In this document: piece after piece, positions 9,111 to 19,021 of the stretch
Layout of the letters: each line of letters begins with the position of its first letter
Position numbering within the stretch: the first letter of the stretch is position 1
Assembly: GCF_007830255.1 (NCBI RefSeq)
Contig: NZ_VLKG01000010.1
Coordinates: forward strand, 42,564-106,563
DNA: 64,000 bases
Direction: 5' to 3'
Source of the DNA: Azomonas agilis
GTDB taxonomy: Bacteria; Pseudomonadota; Gammaproteobacteria; Pseudomonadales; Pseudomonadaceae
Notes under the pieces: model-generated
Database searches by the model: none
Told to the model about the DNA's origin: nothing
The model's input: only the letters and a program-made list of their open reading frames with translations
Position numbers and translations under genes: made by a program

Positions 9111-10909
9111 TAGCTATCTACCTTCAGAACCGCTAAGAATGCTTCCTGTGGAATTTCTACGCTGCCTACCTGCTTCATGCGCTTCTTACCTGCTTTTTGC
9201 TTTTCCAGCAGCTTGCGTTTACGCGTTGCATCACCACCATAGCACTTAGCCAATACGTTTTTACGCAGGGCTTTTACGGTGGTACGAGCCACAATCTGTC
9301 CGCCAATAGCCGCTTGGATAGCCACATCAAACATTTGGCGCGGGATCAGCTCTTTCATTTTTTCAGTCAAAGCCCGCCCTTTGTAGTGGGCACTTTCGCG
9401 GTGCACGATCAGCGCCAGAGCATCGACCTTTTCATTGTTAATCAACACATCCAGACGAACCAGATTCGCGCTTTGGAAGCGGTCGAAGCTGTAGTCCAAC
9501 GAAGCGTAACCACGACTCACCGACTTCAAACGATCAAAGAAGTCCAAAACCACTTCGTTCATCGGTAAATCGTAGCAAACCTGTACCTGTGAACCGAGGA
9601 ATTGCATATCGCGTTGTACGCCACGCTTTTCAATACACAATCCGATCACGTTCCCCAAATGATCCTGAGGTACCAAAATATTAGCCCGAACGATCGGTTC
9701 GCGCATTTCAGCAATGTTGGCTAAATCAGGTAGTTTAGAGGGGTTGTCCACATACAGAGTATCGCCGTTTTTCAGTACCACCTCATAGATCACCGTGGGC
9801 GCAGTGGTGATCAGATCCAGATCGTACTCGCGCTCCAAGCGCTCTTGGATGATTTCCATGTGCAGCATGCCCAGAAAACCAATCCGAAAGCCAAAGCCCA
9901 AAGCATCGGAGCTTTCAGGCTCATACTGCAAGGCCGCATCGTTCAGGGTTAGCTTTTGCAGCGCGTCTCGGAAATCTTCAAAATCGTCGGAGCTAACAGG
10001 GAATAAGCCCGCATAAACCTGAGGTTTAATGCGCTGGAATCCTGGTAGCACTTCCACATTCGGCGTGTTAGACAGAGTCAGAGTATCCCCCACCGGAGCC
10101 CCATGAATGTCTTTAATGCCGGCAATAATAAAGCCGACTTCACCGGCTTTTAGGTCAGGCATCTCGGTGTGCTTAGGCGTAAAGACCCCCACGCTGTCTA
10201 CCTGATGCATTTTACCGGTGGATTTAACCAGAATCTTGTCGCCTTTTTTCACCCGGCCATGTTTTACACGCACCAAGGAAACTACGCCCAAGTAGTTATC
10301 AAACCAAGAATCAATGATCAGAGCCTGTAAGGGTGCATCAATTTCACCCTCAGGAGCTGGGATGGTTTTAACCAGATGCTCTAGCACATCCTCAACGCCC
10401 ATACCGCTTTTAGCGCTACAGGGAACCGCATCGGCTGCGTCAATACCGATGATGCGCTCAATTTCGTCTTTGACTCGATCAGGATCGGCCTGAGGCAAAT
10501 CCATTTTGTTCAAGACGGGCATGACTTCAAGGCCTTGCTCAATGGCCGTGTAGCAGTTGGCTACCGACTGGGCCTCTACGCCCTGCCCCGCATCCACTAC
10601 CAATAAAGCCCCCTCACAGGCAGCTAAAGAACGGCTCACCTCATAGGTGAAGTCCACATGGCCGGGGGTGTCAATAAAGTTTAGTTGGTAAGTGGTGCCA
10701 TTTTTCGCCTTATAGTGCAGGGTTACACTATGGGCTTTGATGGTAATCCCGCGCTCGCGCTCCAAGTCCATGGAGTCTAGTACCTGAGCCTCCATTTCCC
10801 GATCAGCTAACCCACCACAGATCTGGATGAATCGGTCAGCCAAGGTTGATTTACCGTGGTCAATATGGGCAATGATGGAAAAATTACGGATATGACTCAG
10901 GTCGCTCAC
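9110..10909 (-). CDS. lepA: Elongation factor 4 (LepA)
   Basis: Ribosome-associated GTPase. G1 is AHIDHGKST (14-22), G2 contains RERGITI, G3 is DTPGH, G4 is NKMD. The LepA-specific C-terminal domain, including [27 protein letters not shown], is present. At 599 aa it is full length. A possible promoter lies upstream on the minus strand (TACAAT at 10961-10966), but its -35 element is poor. A terminator-like hairpin (11013-11032) separates it from mucD. Confidence 0.97.
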   Translation of the reverse strand: MSDLSHIRNFSIIAHIDHGKSTLADRFIQICGGLADREMEAQVLDSMDLERERGITIKAHSVTLHYKAKNGTTYQLNFIDTPGHVDFTYEVSRSLAACEGALLVVDAGQGVEAQSVANCYTAIEQGLEVMPVLNKMDLPQADPDRVKDEIERIIGIDAADAVPCSAKSGMGVEDVLEHLVKTIPAPEGEIDAPLQALIIDSWFDNYLGVVSLVRVKHGRVKKGDKILVKSTGKMHQVDSVGVFTPKHTEMPDLKAGEVGFIIAGIKDIHGAPVGDTLTLSNTPNVEVLPGFQRIKPQVYAGLFPVSSDDFEDFRDALQKLTLNDAALQYEPESSDALGFGFRIGFLGMLHMEIIQERLEREYDLDLITTAPTVIYEVVLKNGDTLYVDNPSKLPDLANIAEMREPIVRANILVPQDHLGNVIGLCIEKRGVQRDMQFLGSQVQVCYDLPMNEVVLDFFDRLKSVSRGYASLDYSFDRFQSANLVRLDVLINNEKVDALALIVHRESAHYKGRALTEKMKELIPRQMFDVAIQAAIGGQIVARTTVKALRKNVLAKCYGGDATRKRKLLEKQKAGKKRMKQVGSVEIPQEAFLAVLKVDS

Positions 10910-11012
10910 AGCTCGAATACTCGGATATGTGCAGAAATCAACTGCTGAAAATAGCCGGGGATTGTACCTGATCGACCAGGTATGTGCTATGCGTGGGGGA
11001 GTTTTGCTGAAA

Positions 11013-11032
11013 GGCCCACGCAGCGGTGGGCC
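11013..11032 (-). terminator. Terminator-like hairpin after mucD
   Basis: GGCCCAC (11013-11019) pairs with GTGGGCC (11026-11032) around a 6-nt loop, just downstream of the mucD stop on the minus strand. Only TTT follows, so termination may be partial. Confidence 0.5.
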
Positions 11033-11043
11033 CCTTTATCTTT

Positions 11044-12468
11044 TTACTCAGTCAATCTAAAGGTAATGAAGCTGGCACGTCCTTGCCGCAAAACGCGCAT
11101 AGATACGGAACGGTTAGCCGGTAACTCCGCCGCAATCTTGATAAAACTACGAGCGGACTCAATGGGCTGATTACCTAAGTGGGTAATCACATCCCCGGGC
11201 CGAAGTCCAATTAAAGCCGCTGGGCCGTTTGTGACTTCAGATACTACGACACCGGTCTGTACATCCAGAGTTTTCTTCTGTTCCGCCGACAACTCACTGA
11301 CCCGAACCCCAAGGCGTGAGCTATTCAGATCTGAACCACTGCCTTTATTAGCCGCTAACAGCTCTTCATCCGTTTCAGGCAACGCCCCTACGGTGACGGT
11401 TAAAGTCTTACGGTCGCCCCCGCGCACCACACCCAACTCCGCTTTAGAGCCCGGTTTCATGGTTCCGATCAGGTGCGGTAGGTCGGCTGACATCACCACT
11501 GGCTTACCGTTTACGCTAAGGATGACATCACCGACCTTTAAACCCGCTTTAGCTGCTGGGCCATCTTCCATTACCTGAGCCACCAAAGCACCGGCTGGAC
11601 GCTCTAGGCCAAAGGACTCTGCTAGGTCTTTATTCACTTCCTGAATCGCAACTCCGAGCCAACCACGACTGACTTTACCACCGGCCTTCAATTGGTTAGC
11701 CACATCCATTGCCACATCTATTGGAATGGCGAAGGAAAGCCCCATAAACCCCCCTGTTCGGGTGGTAAAAATCTGGGAGTTAATCCCGACCACTTCACCC
11801 TTGAGGTTAAACAGTGGCCCCCCGGAGTTGCCGGGATTAATGGCCACATCCGTTTGAATAAAGGGCACATAATTTTCGCTGGGCAGGCTGCGGCCGGTTG
11901 CACTCACGATACCCGCTGTAACGCTGTGATCAAAACCAAAAGGAGAGCCAATAGCTACCACCCACTCACCCACCTTCAGGTCACTGGATTTGCCAATTTT
12001 CACCGCCGGTAAGTTTTTGGATTCAATTTTCAGCAGGGCAACGTCTGTGCGTGGATCAGTTCCCACCAATTTAGCGGTCAACTCACTGCGATCAGGCAAA
12101 CGCACCGTGATCTCATCTGCATCAGCGACCACATGGTTATTGGTTAGAACATAACCGTCTTCGGAAATAATAAATCCAGAGCCTAGAGACTGAGCCTCGC
12201 GCTGACGATTTTTACCCGAATCAGAGGGGCTACGGGGAAAACCACGCTCAAAAAACTCGCGAAAAATCGGTGGTAATCCTTCTAAGTCCGGTATGAGCTG
12301 ATTCGCTGAACGATCAGCTACCTTCTGTCGGGTACTGATGTTTACTACCGCAGGAGAGGCTTTCTCAACCAATGAGGTAAAGTCCGGCAAGTCTGCTTGG
12401 GCCTGAGCCGCAACTCCTGATAGCAAAATACCTGCAATCAAAAGAGAACGAGTGTTCCTAAAAAGCAT
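11044..12468 (-). CDS. mucD: Periplasmic serine protease MucD (DegP/HtrA family)
   Basis: HtrA protease that degrades misfolded envelope proteins and damps the AlgU stress response. The signal peptide covers about 1-26 (SLLIAGILLSGVAAQAQA, then DLPDF). The trypsin-like domain carries the triad His in TNNHVVADADE, Asp in DPRTDVALLKI and Ser in NPGNSGGPL. Two PDZ domains follow (SRGWLGVAIQEV and SSRLGVRVSEL regions). Length is 474 aa, as in Pseudomonas MucD. It follows mucA after 90 nt, with no mucB or mucC between. A short inverted repeat (AAAACCT...AGGTTTT, near 12497-12523) lies in the gap and may adjust expression relative to algU-mucA. Confidence 0.95.
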   Translation of the reverse strand: MLFRNTRSLLIAGILLSGVAAQAQADLPDFTSLVEKASPAVVNISTRQKVADRSANQLIPDLEGLPPIFREFFERGFPRSPSDSGKNRQREAQSLGSGFIISEDGYVLTNNHVVADADEITVRLPDRSELTAKLVGTDPRTDVALLKIESKNLPAVKIGKSSDLKVGEWVVAIGSPFGFDHSVTAGIVSATGRSLPSENYVPFIQTDVAINPGNSGGPLFNLKGEVVGINSQIFTTRTGGFMGLSFAIPIDVAMDVANQLKAGGKVSRGWLGVAIQEVNKDLAESFGLERPAGALVAQVMEDGPAAKAGLKVGDVILSVNGKPVVMSADLPHLIGTMKPGSKAELGVVRGGDRKTLTVTVGALPETDEELLAANKGSGSDLNSSRLGVRVSELSAEQKKTLDVQTGVVVSEVTNGPAALIGLRPGDVITHLGNQPIESARSFIKIAAELPANRSVSMRVLRQGRASFITFRLTE

Positions 12469-12558
12469 GTGGTCTAAGTCTCCGCGTTCAGGAAAAACCT
12501 AAACGTACCCTAGAGGTTTTAGTGTTGCGAAACAATATCAACATACTGGAGCTGAGTA

Positions 12559-13107
12559 TTACTCGCGCCCTCCGGGCCGAGTTACGGAAACCGGAGCGGA
12601 CTCATTAAAAGAAGCCTGCTGAATATTTTGCTGCACTCTAGGCTCTTGCCAGTCAGATACTTCTCGCTGCTCGCTCACCACCTGCACCCGTGGCGCCAGC
12701 TCTTCTGATGAGTTCGCAACTACAGGGCTTTGGGGGACATTCAGACTGGCCATTGCAGGAGCTCCGTCGATATCCTGCTGATTGTAAAAGCGCACTCCAA
12801 CCAATACGGCCAAGGTCACTGAAGCGGCCACAGCCAAGCGCACTACCGCGCTCCATCTAAAGCCAGTTCGCACCTCAGAAGAAGGCTGTTGTGCGGACTG
12901 ATCCTCAGCCTCTAAACGAGCTTGAATGCCAGACAATAAATCTAAACAAGGATCAAGCAATTCACGGTGCATCGCCGCTCGTGCCAGTTGGTAGCGTTTC
13001 CAAGTTGTGCTGAGCTCAGCATCAGCCAGTACTCGACGCATTTCTAACTCATCTGCTTCGCCGTCCATGACAGCGGACAGCGATTCATGCAAGACTTCAG
13101 AATTCAT
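12559..13107 (-). CDS. mucA: Anti-sigma factor MucA (RseA family)
   Basis: Inner-membrane anti-sigma factor for AlgU. The cytoplasmic N-terminal domain (about 1-75) contains LSAVMDGEADELEMRRVL and a WKRYQLARAAM helix typical of RseA_N. One membrane segment (about 95-113, VRLAVAASVTLAVLVGVRFY) is followed by a periplasmic tail of about 70 residues. ATG at 13107 is chosen because AGAGGA lies 6 nt upstream. The length of 182 aa is slightly shorter than Pseudomonas MucA. The usual periplasmic partner gene mucB is missing downstream, so the signalling route from the periplasm must differ or the partner is encoded elsewhere. Confidence 0.92.
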   Translation of the reverse strand: MNSEVLHESLSAVMDGEADELEMRRVLADAELSTTWKRYQLARAAMHRELLDPCLDLLSGIQARLEAEDQSAQQPSSEVRTGFRWSAVVRLAVAASVTLAVLVGVRFYNQQDIDGAPAMASLNVPQSPVVANSSEELAPRVQVVSEQREVSDWQEPRVQQNIQQASFNESAPVSVTRPGGRE

Positions 13108-13140
13108 GGCTGTTCCTCTTTCGAATGACACCGTGTTCTT

Positions 13141-13722
13141 TCAAGACTCCTGCAACAAAGGTTGCAGGGCCTTATCAATGGCTTCCCGTGCCCGAAAGAT
13201 CCTAGAACGCACCGTCCCAATGGGACACTGCATCACATTCGCTATTTCTTCATAAGACAGACCATCAAACTCCCTCAGTGTTAACGCCTGCCGTAAATCT
13301 TCTGGCAACTGTTGGATGGTTTGGCGTACAGCCTCTTCTATCTCATCTCGTAACAGTGATCCCTCGGGAGAATCGACGTTTCTAAGCGCTTGATGTCCCT
13401 CACCTAACTCCGCTTCATCGGCACTTAGGTCAATATCTGGAGGACGACGACCCCGAGCGACTAAATAGTTTTTCGCCGTATTCACCGCAATCCGATAGAG
13501 CCATGTGTAAAAAGCACTTTCTCCGCGAAAATTTCCCAGTGCCCGATAGGCCTTCAAAAAGGCTTCTTGGGCTACGTCCTGCGCTTCATGTGAGTCGTGA
13601 ACAAAACGCACAATCAGTCCGAGCACTCGGTGCTGATACTTGAGTACCAACAAATCAAAAGCTCGTTTATCTCCGCGCTGAACGCGCTCAACCAACTGCT
13701 GATCCTGCTCTTGGGTTGGCAT
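13141..13722 (-). CDS. algU: RNA polymerase sigma factor AlgU (RpoE, sigma-22/24)
   Basis: ECF sigma factor for envelope stress. Region 2 carries DLLVLKYQHRVLGLIVRFV and DVAQEAFLKAYRALGNFRGESAFYTWLYRIAVNTAKNYLV. Region 4 carries LPEDLRQALTLREFDGLSYEEIANVMQCPIGTVRSRIFRARE. The ATG at 13722 has GAGGAG 5 nt upstream; the GTG 6 nt earlier is too close to that site. The resulting 193 aa equals the length of Pseudomonas AlgU. It is the first gene of algU-mucA-mucD, with an AlgU-type promoter upstream (13781-13807), implying autoregulation. Confidence 0.97.
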   Translation of the reverse strand: MPTQEQDQQLVERVQRGDKRAFDLLVLKYQHRVLGLIVRFVHDSHEAQDVAQEAFLKAYRALGNFRGESAFYTWLYRIAVNTAKNYLVARGRRPPDIDLSADEAELGEGHQALRNVDSPEGSLLRDEIEEAVRQTIQQLPEDLRQALTLREFDGLSYEEIANVMQCPIGTVRSRIFRAREAIDKALQPLLQES

Positions 13723-13780
13723 GAACACTCCTCATAACTTCTTGAGGGGGCACCTTTCGCCAGCAGGTCTGCTTATTTAG

Positions 13781-13807
13781 GTAGACTCAGGTCGTATGCG
13801 AAAGTTC
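13781..13807 (-). promoter_or_regulatory. AlgU/sigma-E-type promoter of algU
   Basis: On the minus strand GAACTT (13802-13807) is followed after 16 nt by TCTAC (13781-13785). The established AlgU/RpoE consensus is GAACTT, about 16 nt, then TCTGA/TCTAA. It lies about 60 nt before the algU start, the right place for an autoregulated promoter. Confidence 0.85.
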
Positions 13808-14140
13808 ACCCCCCCATGCGCAATTTCGAGAACGGTAAATTACCTGAATGTTACCGATCCTCGAACCTCAGTATTGCCTCTTGTAGAGACGTTACTTGTT
13901 TCATCATACCCTGCCAGAGGGTAAGAAAACGGCTATTTAAAGCAACTTTATTCAGACCTCAGTCAGAACGTCTTGTTCTAAGTGGGTCTGACAAGTGCGC
14001 GTTTTATTGGATTCGCTGCGTAACACCAAAGAACAATCTCCAAGGTAGCGTTCTTCCTTAGGCACACTTCATTGTAAAATTTAACCTGCCATGTATTGGC
14101 CTAATCATACTGAACCCAATCTAAGGGTGTACTCCAAGCA
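13808..14140. other. Intergenic region between algU and nadB
   Basis: Divergent promoter region of about 330 nt. No gene is supported; the short plus-strand frame here has no family resemblance. A large imperfect inverted repeat (CAGACC near 13955, GGGTCTG near 13985) and the nested AGAAC...GTTCT are visible. The sequence before nadB is AT-rich (TTGTAAAATTTAA near 14073) but lacks a clean -35/-10 pair. Confidence 0.4.
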
Positions 14141-15757
14141 ATGAGCCAACACTTCTCCCACGATGTTCTCATTATTGGCAGCGGAGCTGCCGGTATGACA
14201 CTGGCCCTCAATCTTCCCAATAACTTGCGCATCGCGATGCTCAGTAAAGGGGAAGCTGCCAGTGGCTCTACCTACTGGGCGCAAGGAGGCATTGCAGCAG
14301 TATTAGATGCTACTGACAGCGTTGAAGCACACATTGCCGATACTCTGGTTGCTGGTGCCAATCTATGCCGTGAGGAAGCGGTACGCTTTACCGTTGAACA
14401 GAGTACCGAGGCCATTCACTGGCTGATTGACCAAGGCGTGCCCTTCACTCGTGACGATCAAGCGGTACCTGAACGCGGGGATTTTAGCTTTCACCTCACT
14501 CGTGAAGGCGGCCATAGCCATCGTCGGATCATTCATGCCGCCGATGCAACGGGCGCTGCTGTCTTCGACACCTTGCAGGCTAAAACCCGTGCCTGCCCTA
14601 ATATCGAGCTGTTAGAGCATCGCGTTGCCATTGACCTGATCACCGAGCGCAAATTAAAACGCAACGGTGAACGCTGTTTAGGGGCTTATGTGCTCAATAC
14701 GGCCACAGGGGAAGTGGATACCTTTGCCGCCCGCTTCGTGATTTTAGCCACAGGCGGAGCCGCTAAAGTTTATCTGTACACCAGTAACCCAGATGGCGCT
14801 TGTGGTGACGGTATTGCTATGGCATGGCGTGCTGGTTGCCGCGTGGGCAATATGGAGTTCAACCAGTTCCACCCCACCTGCCTGTACCATCCGCAGGCTA
14901 AAAGCTTTCTGTTGACTGAAGCTCTGCGCGGTGAGGGTGCCATTCTTACCCTACCCAATGGCGAGCGCTTTATGCCGCGCTTTGACGAGCGCGCTGAACT
15001 AGCCCCTCGTGACATCGTGGCCCGCGCCATTGACCACGAAATGAAGCGCCTAGGTATCGACTGTGTGTACCTAAATATCAGCCACAAACCGGCGGACTTT
15101 ATTCGCAGTCACTTCCCCACCCTGTACGAAAATTGCCTCACCTTCGGCATTGATATTACCCGTGACCCTATCCCGGTAGTACCGGCGGCCCATTACACCT
15201 GCGGCGGGGTGGTGGTTGACCATCACGGACGTACTGACGTAGCGGGTTTATATGCCATTGGCGAAACCAGCTTTACCGGCTTACATGGAGCCAACCGACT
15301 GGCCAGTAACTCGCTGCTGGAATGCTTTGTCTATGCGCGCTCAGCGGCCCTTGATATTCAAAAGCAATTGCGGGAAGTGGGGATGCCTTTTGGTCTGCCC
15401 AGTTGGGATGCCAGCCAAGTCCGCGATTCGGACGAAGATGTCATCATCGCCCACAATTGGGACGAGCTGCGACGCTTTATGTGGGACTATGTAGGAATTG
15501 TCCGCACCCATAAACGCCTCACGCGGGCCAACCATCGCATTCAATTACTGCTGGCTGAAATTCAGGAGTTTTACAGCAACTACCATGTAAGCCGCGATCT
15601 CATCGAACTGCGCAATCTGGCTCAGGTAGCCGAGTTGATTATTAGCTCAGCCATGCAACGGCGGGAAAGTCGCGGGCTGCACTACACCCTAGATGCGCCC
15701 CGTCAACTGCCCGTAGCCTTCGATACTATTCTGGTACCACCCAACGGTAACGACTGA
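14141..15757 (+). CDS. nadB: L-aspartate oxidase
   Basis: FAD enzyme that oxidises L-aspartate to iminoaspartate, the first step of de novo NAD synthesis. The N-terminal dinucleotide fold is [17 protein letters not shown], followed by [14 protein letters not shown] and the active-site region [18 protein letters not shown]. The FAD segment near the C-terminal part is [20 protein letters not shown]. The length of 538 aa is standard. It is divergent from algU, as in Pseudomonas, and its 3' end overlaps the convergent ygfX gene by 32 nt. nadC, which acts later in the same pathway, lies at 30464-31309. Confidence 0.97.
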   Translation: MSQHFSHDVLIIGSGAAGMTLALNLPNNLRIAMLSKGEAASGSTYWAQGGIAAVLDATDSVEAHIADTLVAGANLCREEAVRFTVEQSTEAIHWLIDQGVPFTRDDQAVPERGDFSFHLTREGGHSHRRIIHAADATGAAVFDTLQAKTRACPNIELLEHRVAIDLITERKLKRNGERCLGAYVLNTATGEVDTFAARFVILATGGAAKVYLYTSNPDGACGDGIAMAWRAGCRVGNMEFNQFHPTCLYHPQAKSFLLTEALRGEGAILTLPNGERFMPRFDERAELAPRDIVARAIDHEMKRLGIDCVYLNISHKPADFIRSHFPTLYENCLTFGIDITRDPIPVVPAAHYTCGGVVVDHHGRTDVAGLYAIGETSFTGLHGANRLASNSLLECFVYARSAALDIQKQLREVGMPFGLPSWDASQVRDSDEDVIIAHNWDELRRFMWDYVGIVRTHKRLTRANHRIQLLLAEIQEFYSNYHVSRDLIELRNLAQVAELIISSAMQRRESRGLHYTLDAPRQLPVAFDTILVPPNGND

Positions 15758-16181
15758 AGCGCAAATACACCCGTAAGCGCCGGTGCACTGACTCAGGCAG
15801 TGCATCGTGCGGGATGCATACACTGCGTGTCCCATACTGTCCTAAGCGACGGTAGCGAAAAATAATCACCCCCGGCAAAGCCATCGTATCGGGCTGTAAT
15901 TGCACAGATTGCCAACCCTCCTGAGCACTCCATAAATGCCACCCCTCAGTGCTGTGGCGCAGCGATCGCCACGCACAGGGATGACTTAGGAGTATCTGTC
16001 TTGGGAGTACCCAAAAGCTATGTCCCACACAGCTTAGGAACACCAGTGCCTTTAGCCAAAGGGGAGCTCCTGAAAGCCAGACCGCCACAGCGCTCAGCAA
16101 CTGCACCAGCAAGTACCCGCACAATAGAAGGCGCGAAGGCTTCCAGCGACAGATAAAGGGGGTATTACTTAGGTTGGACAC
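15726..16181 (-). CDS. ygfX: YgfX/CptA-family membrane protein
   Basis: A 151-aa protein with two adjacent membrane segments (about 18-34, [19 protein letters not shown], and 40-58) and a C-terminal domain ending in [13 protein letters not shown]. This matches the YgfX family that is cotranscribed with sdhE. The E. coli homologue has been described as a toxin (CptA) acting on cytoskeletal proteins; whether that applies here is unknown. The start overlaps the sdhE stop by 17 nt, which argues for a two-gene operon. The gene converges on nadB with a short overlap. Confidence 0.8.
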   Translation of the reverse strand: MSNLSNTPFICRWKPSRLLLCGYLLVQLLSAVAVWLSGAPLWLKALVFLSCVGHSFWVLPRQILLSHPCAWRSLRHSTEGWHLWSAQEGWQSVQLQPDTMALPGVIIFRYRRLGQYGTRSVCIPHDALPESVHRRLRVYLRFSRYRWVVPE

Positions 16182-16419
16182 GATCCAAAATCATACGCAC
16201 CATGCGCCGTAAATCCTCATCCTCTGACTCTTCCCGCTCCATAAACCACGCAAACATATCTTGATCTTCACAGGCTAGCAGCTTGCGATAACGGCGCTGA
16301 TCCTCAGCATCCAGAGTGGGGTAAACCTCTCGGGAAAAGGGTACTAGCAACACATCCAGCTCAAGCATTCCACGCCGGCTTTGCCAGAACAGACGGTTGA
16401 GTTCGGTTTGATCAATCAT
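16165..16419 (-). CDS. sdhE: Succinate dehydrogenase flavinylation factor SdhE
   Basis: Small cytoplasmic factor that promotes covalent attachment of FAD to SdhA. The 84-aa protein contains the diagnostic [11 protein letters not shown] motif (around residues 14-24) and the acidic tail region [18 protein letters not shown] at 16419 has GGAG 7 nt upstream; an earlier in-frame start would add an unrelated extension. It overlaps ygfX by 17 nt and is divergent from ygfZ, a common neighbour. Confidence 0.93.
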   Translation of the reverse strand: MIDQTELNRLFWQSRRGMLELDVLLVPFSREVYPTLDAEDQRRYRKLLACEDQDMFAWFMEREESEDEDLRRMVRMILDRVQPK

Positions 16420-16543
16420 GCGAATACTCCAAACAAGAGAGGTGAACATTATAGCGGTCTAGCATTTCCCGCACAGAGGAACACGGCTTTTATCCCATGC
16501 CTTGCTATGATGCGATTTTAAGTCCCCATCAAGGCATTGAATC

Positions 16544-17491
16544 ATGAATGCGCACGCCTTTTTCTGCCGGTTAGACCACGAAGGTATCGTGGCTGTCCAA
16601 GGCTCGGATGCTGAACGCTTTTTACAGGGTCAGCTCACCTGTAACCTCAAATACCTAGCCGCAGATCGCTCTAGCCTTGGCGCACGCTGTACGGCTAAAG
16701 GCAGGATGCAATCTAGCTTTCGTATCTTAACCGAGGCTGATCAGTATTTATTGGCGATGGATCGCGCCTTAGTCGAACCTCAACTTGCAGATTTAAAAAA
16801 ATATGCGCAATTCTCCAAGTCTTCCGTGCAAGAGGCCACGGGGGCTTGGGTTCGCTTTGGGCTCTTTGATGCTGATGCCGTATTGCAGGCTTTAGGTTTA
16901 GAACTCCCTCTTGGCACTGATTACGTCGCTCGCCATCAAGGCCTTGTGGCCATTCGTCTTTCCGAAGGTCGGGCCGAGCTTTGGGTAAAAACCGAAGAGG
17001 CCGCCCCACTGCAAGCAACCTTAAGCGCCCAACTGCCTGAGGCACCACTCAATACTTGGCTACTGCATCAAGTCCGGGCCGGTATCGGGCAGGTATTTAA
17101 AGAGACTTGGGAGCTGTTTTTACCCCAGATGATCAACTTGCAATCCTTGGGCGGGGTGAGCTTCAAAAAAGGCTGCTATACCGGACAGGAGATCGTGGCC
17201 CGAACCCAGCACTTGGGCAAAATTAAGCGCCGTATGTATCGTTTAGTCAGCGCTAGCGCTCCTGAATCGCTCCCTGCGCCCGGAACCGCCCTCTATTCTC
17301 CTGCTCATGCCGGAGGTGCGGCTGGCGAGGTAGTATTAGCGGCCCAAGCAGACTCTGGCTTAGAGTTGCTGGCGGTACTGCAAGAAGATGTGGCGGCAGA
17401 TGGGCGCATAGGCCTTGGCCATCAAGAGGGTTTAGCCCTAACCCTTGCTGATCTTCCCTATACCCCCAGCGCTGAAGACGCTCAACGCTAA
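16544..17491 (+). CDS. ygfZ: Folate-binding Fe-S/tRNA-modification protein YgfZ
   Basis: YgfZ is a GcvT-like, folate-dependent protein supporting Fe-S enzymes such as MiaB. The signature KKGCYTGQEIVAR with its conserved cysteine is present near residue 210. The N-terminal tetrahydrofolate-binding fold contains GSDAERFLQGQLTCNL. The length of 315 aa is typical. It lies divergent to sdhE, and an intrinsic terminator follows at 17600-17626. Confidence 0.93.
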   Translation: MNAHAFFCRLDHEGIVAVQGSDAERFLQGQLTCNLKYLAADRSSLGARCTAKGRMQSSFRILTEADQYLLAMDRALVEPQLADLKKYAQFSKSSVQEATGAWVRFGLFDADAVLQALGLELPLGTDYVARHQGLVAIRLSEGRAELWVKTEEAAPLQATLSAQLPEAPLNTWLLHQVRAGIGQVFKETWELFLPQMINLQSLGGVSFKKGCYTGQEIVARTQHLGKIKRRMYRLVSASAPESLPAPGTALYSPAHAGGAAGEVVLAAQADSGLELLAVLQEDVAADGRIGLGHQEGLALTLADLPYTPSAEDAQR

Positions 17492-17496
17492 GCCCT

Positions 17497-17522
17497 AGGC
17501 ACGGGTTTTGGAGCCTGTGCCT
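17497..17522 (+). other. Inverted repeat just after ygfZ
   Basis: AGGCACGGG (17497-17505) and its near-complement CCTGTGCCT (17514-17522) form a 9-bp stem with one mismatch, starting 6 nt after the ygfZ stop. There is no T-run, so the real terminator is probably the next hairpin. Confidence 0.35.
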
Positions 17523-17599
17523 GATCAACTTACCCCCAAAATCTGTGCATCACTCTGTGGATAACTCGACTTTTCAGATCGCTAGCCCTCGGTCTATGG

Positions 17600-17626
17600 A
17601 CGCTCCAGCGATTTGAGCGTTTTTTG
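17600..17626 (+). terminator. Intrinsic terminator after ygfZ
   Basis: ACGCTC (17600-17605) pairs with GAGCGT (17615-17620), followed on the plus strand by a run of T. It lies between ygfZ and the convergent efflux gene. Confidence 0.65.
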
Positions 17627-17657
17627 TTCAGCCCCATGTAAAAAGGTAACAAAAAAA

Positions 17658-18833
17658 CTAGATACTGGAAGCATTTCGCTCTACCCATAACAACGTACAC
17701 AGGGCCATAACCCCGCAACCAGCAATCACCAGCGCCAAAGGCAGGGCCGATCCATCGTGCAGTAAACCCACGGCTGCTGCCGCCAAAGCCGCTAATAGGA
17801 ATTGCACACTACCCAACAAGGCCGAAGCACTCCCCGCCTGAGCCCCTTGATGCTCTAAAGCACAAGCGGTGGCATTAGGCATAATGCAGCCCAAGCTAGC
17901 AATACAGCAAAATAAAGGAACCAGCAAAGGCCATAGGCTAGCAGGCTGTACAAGCGCGACTCCGAACAGACTCAATCCGCTGATTAGGTAAAAACCGACC
18001 CAAAACTTAAGCCAAAAACTCGGCCCTTTCCAACGCAACAAATGCGCGTTGAGCTGAGCTAAGAAAATAAAACCCGCCGCATTAGCGCCAAACAACCAAC
18101 CGTAATGCTCCGTAGGAACGCCATACAATTGGATAAAAACGTAGGGAGAACCTGCGATATAGGCAAACATACCAGCCATCGCCAAACCACCGGTCATCAC
18201 CTGTCCCATAAAGGCTTTGTCTTGCAATAAACGAGCATATTGACGAAAGGCTCCACTCAAAGGAGCAGGAGCTAAGCCCTTAGGATAGGTTTCTGGCAAC
18301 CAACGCCACACCGCCCAGCCGGTCAAGCCACTAAATAGTGCTAAAGCCAGAAATAAAGCACGCCATCCCAACAAATCCAGTAATAGTCCTCCCACTAAAG
18401 GGGCCAAAATAGGCGCTAAGCCCATGACCAATAAAAGCTGAGAAAATACCCGTGCCGTAGTCAATGCGTCACACAAATCGCGCACTACGGTTCGAGAGGC
18501 TACAATGCCCACACAACCACCCAAAGCCTGAACAAAGCGGGCTAACACCATCTCATCCAGTGTATTGGCAAAGGCGCAAAATAACGAAGCTACGCAAAAA
18601 ATAGTCACGCCCATTAATAGAGGAATACGGCGGCCATAACGGTCGATCAAAGGGCCGTAAATGAGCTGCCCCAATGCCATCCCAACAAAATAAGCCGCCA
18701 ACGAGCGTTGAACCTGCTCCACATCCGTCGCAAAGACTTCGGCCAAGGTAGGAAAACTGGGTAAATACAGATCAATAGCCATCGGCCCGAATGCCGTTAG
18801 CGCACCAAGGATTAATAAAATTCTTAAATTCAT
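17658..18833 (-). CDS. Bcr/CflA-family drug-efflux MFS transporter
   Basis: A 391-aa, 12-helix major facilitator. The N-terminus has LTAFGPMAIDLYLPSFPTLAEVF, typical of Bcr/CflA drug:H+ antiporters, and loop 2-3 reads GPLIDRYGRRIPLLMG. Motif C lies in GLAPILAPLVGGLLLDLLGWR. It is divergent from an AcrR-like TetR gene, with an operator-like sequence in the shared promoter region, so induction by a toxic ligand is likely. Substrate is unknown. Confidence 0.88.
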   Translation of the reverse strand: MNLRILLILGALTAFGPMAIDLYLPSFPTLAEVFATDVEQVQRSLAAYFVGMALGQLIYGPLIDRYGRRIPLLMGVTIFCVASLFCAFANTLDEMVLARFVQALGGCVGIVASRTVVRDLCDALTTARVFSQLLLVMGLAPILAPLVGGLLLDLLGWRALFLALALFSGLTGWAVWRWLPETYPKGLAPAPLSGAFRQYARLLQDKAFMGQVMTGGLAMAGMFAYIAGSPYVFIQLYGVPTEHYGWLFGANAAGFIFLAQLNAHLLRWKGPSFWLKFWVGFYLISGLSLFGVALVQPASLWPLLVPLFCCIASLGCIMPNATACALEHQGAQAGSASALLGSVQFLLAALAAAAVGLLHDGSALPLALVIAGCGVMALCTLLWVERNASSI

Positions 18834-18902
18834 CTAAGACTCGCTACCTGATGTCAGGCAGTTCGGTTGAGGAAAACCTTTACAACAAAGACCTAAGGTT
18901 GT

Positions 18903-18926
18903 TACATACAAAAGTGATTGTAAATA
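18903..18926. promoter_or_regulatory. AcrR/TtgR-like operator
   Basis: This 24-nt stretch begins TACATACA and continues with GTGA and TGTA at the positions they occupy in the E. coli AcrR operator recalled from the literature. By eye 18 of 24 positions agree. It lies in the 188-nt divergent region between the efflux gene and the tetR gene, where such a repressor would control both. Confidence 0.6.
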
Positions 18927-19021
18927 AGTCTTAGAATGTTGCGCAGCAAAATTTTACTCAGCCCCCTTGAAGAACCTCGCTTGATACCTCTTAGTATCAG
19001 GCCCCTACATGAAGCAAGGCC

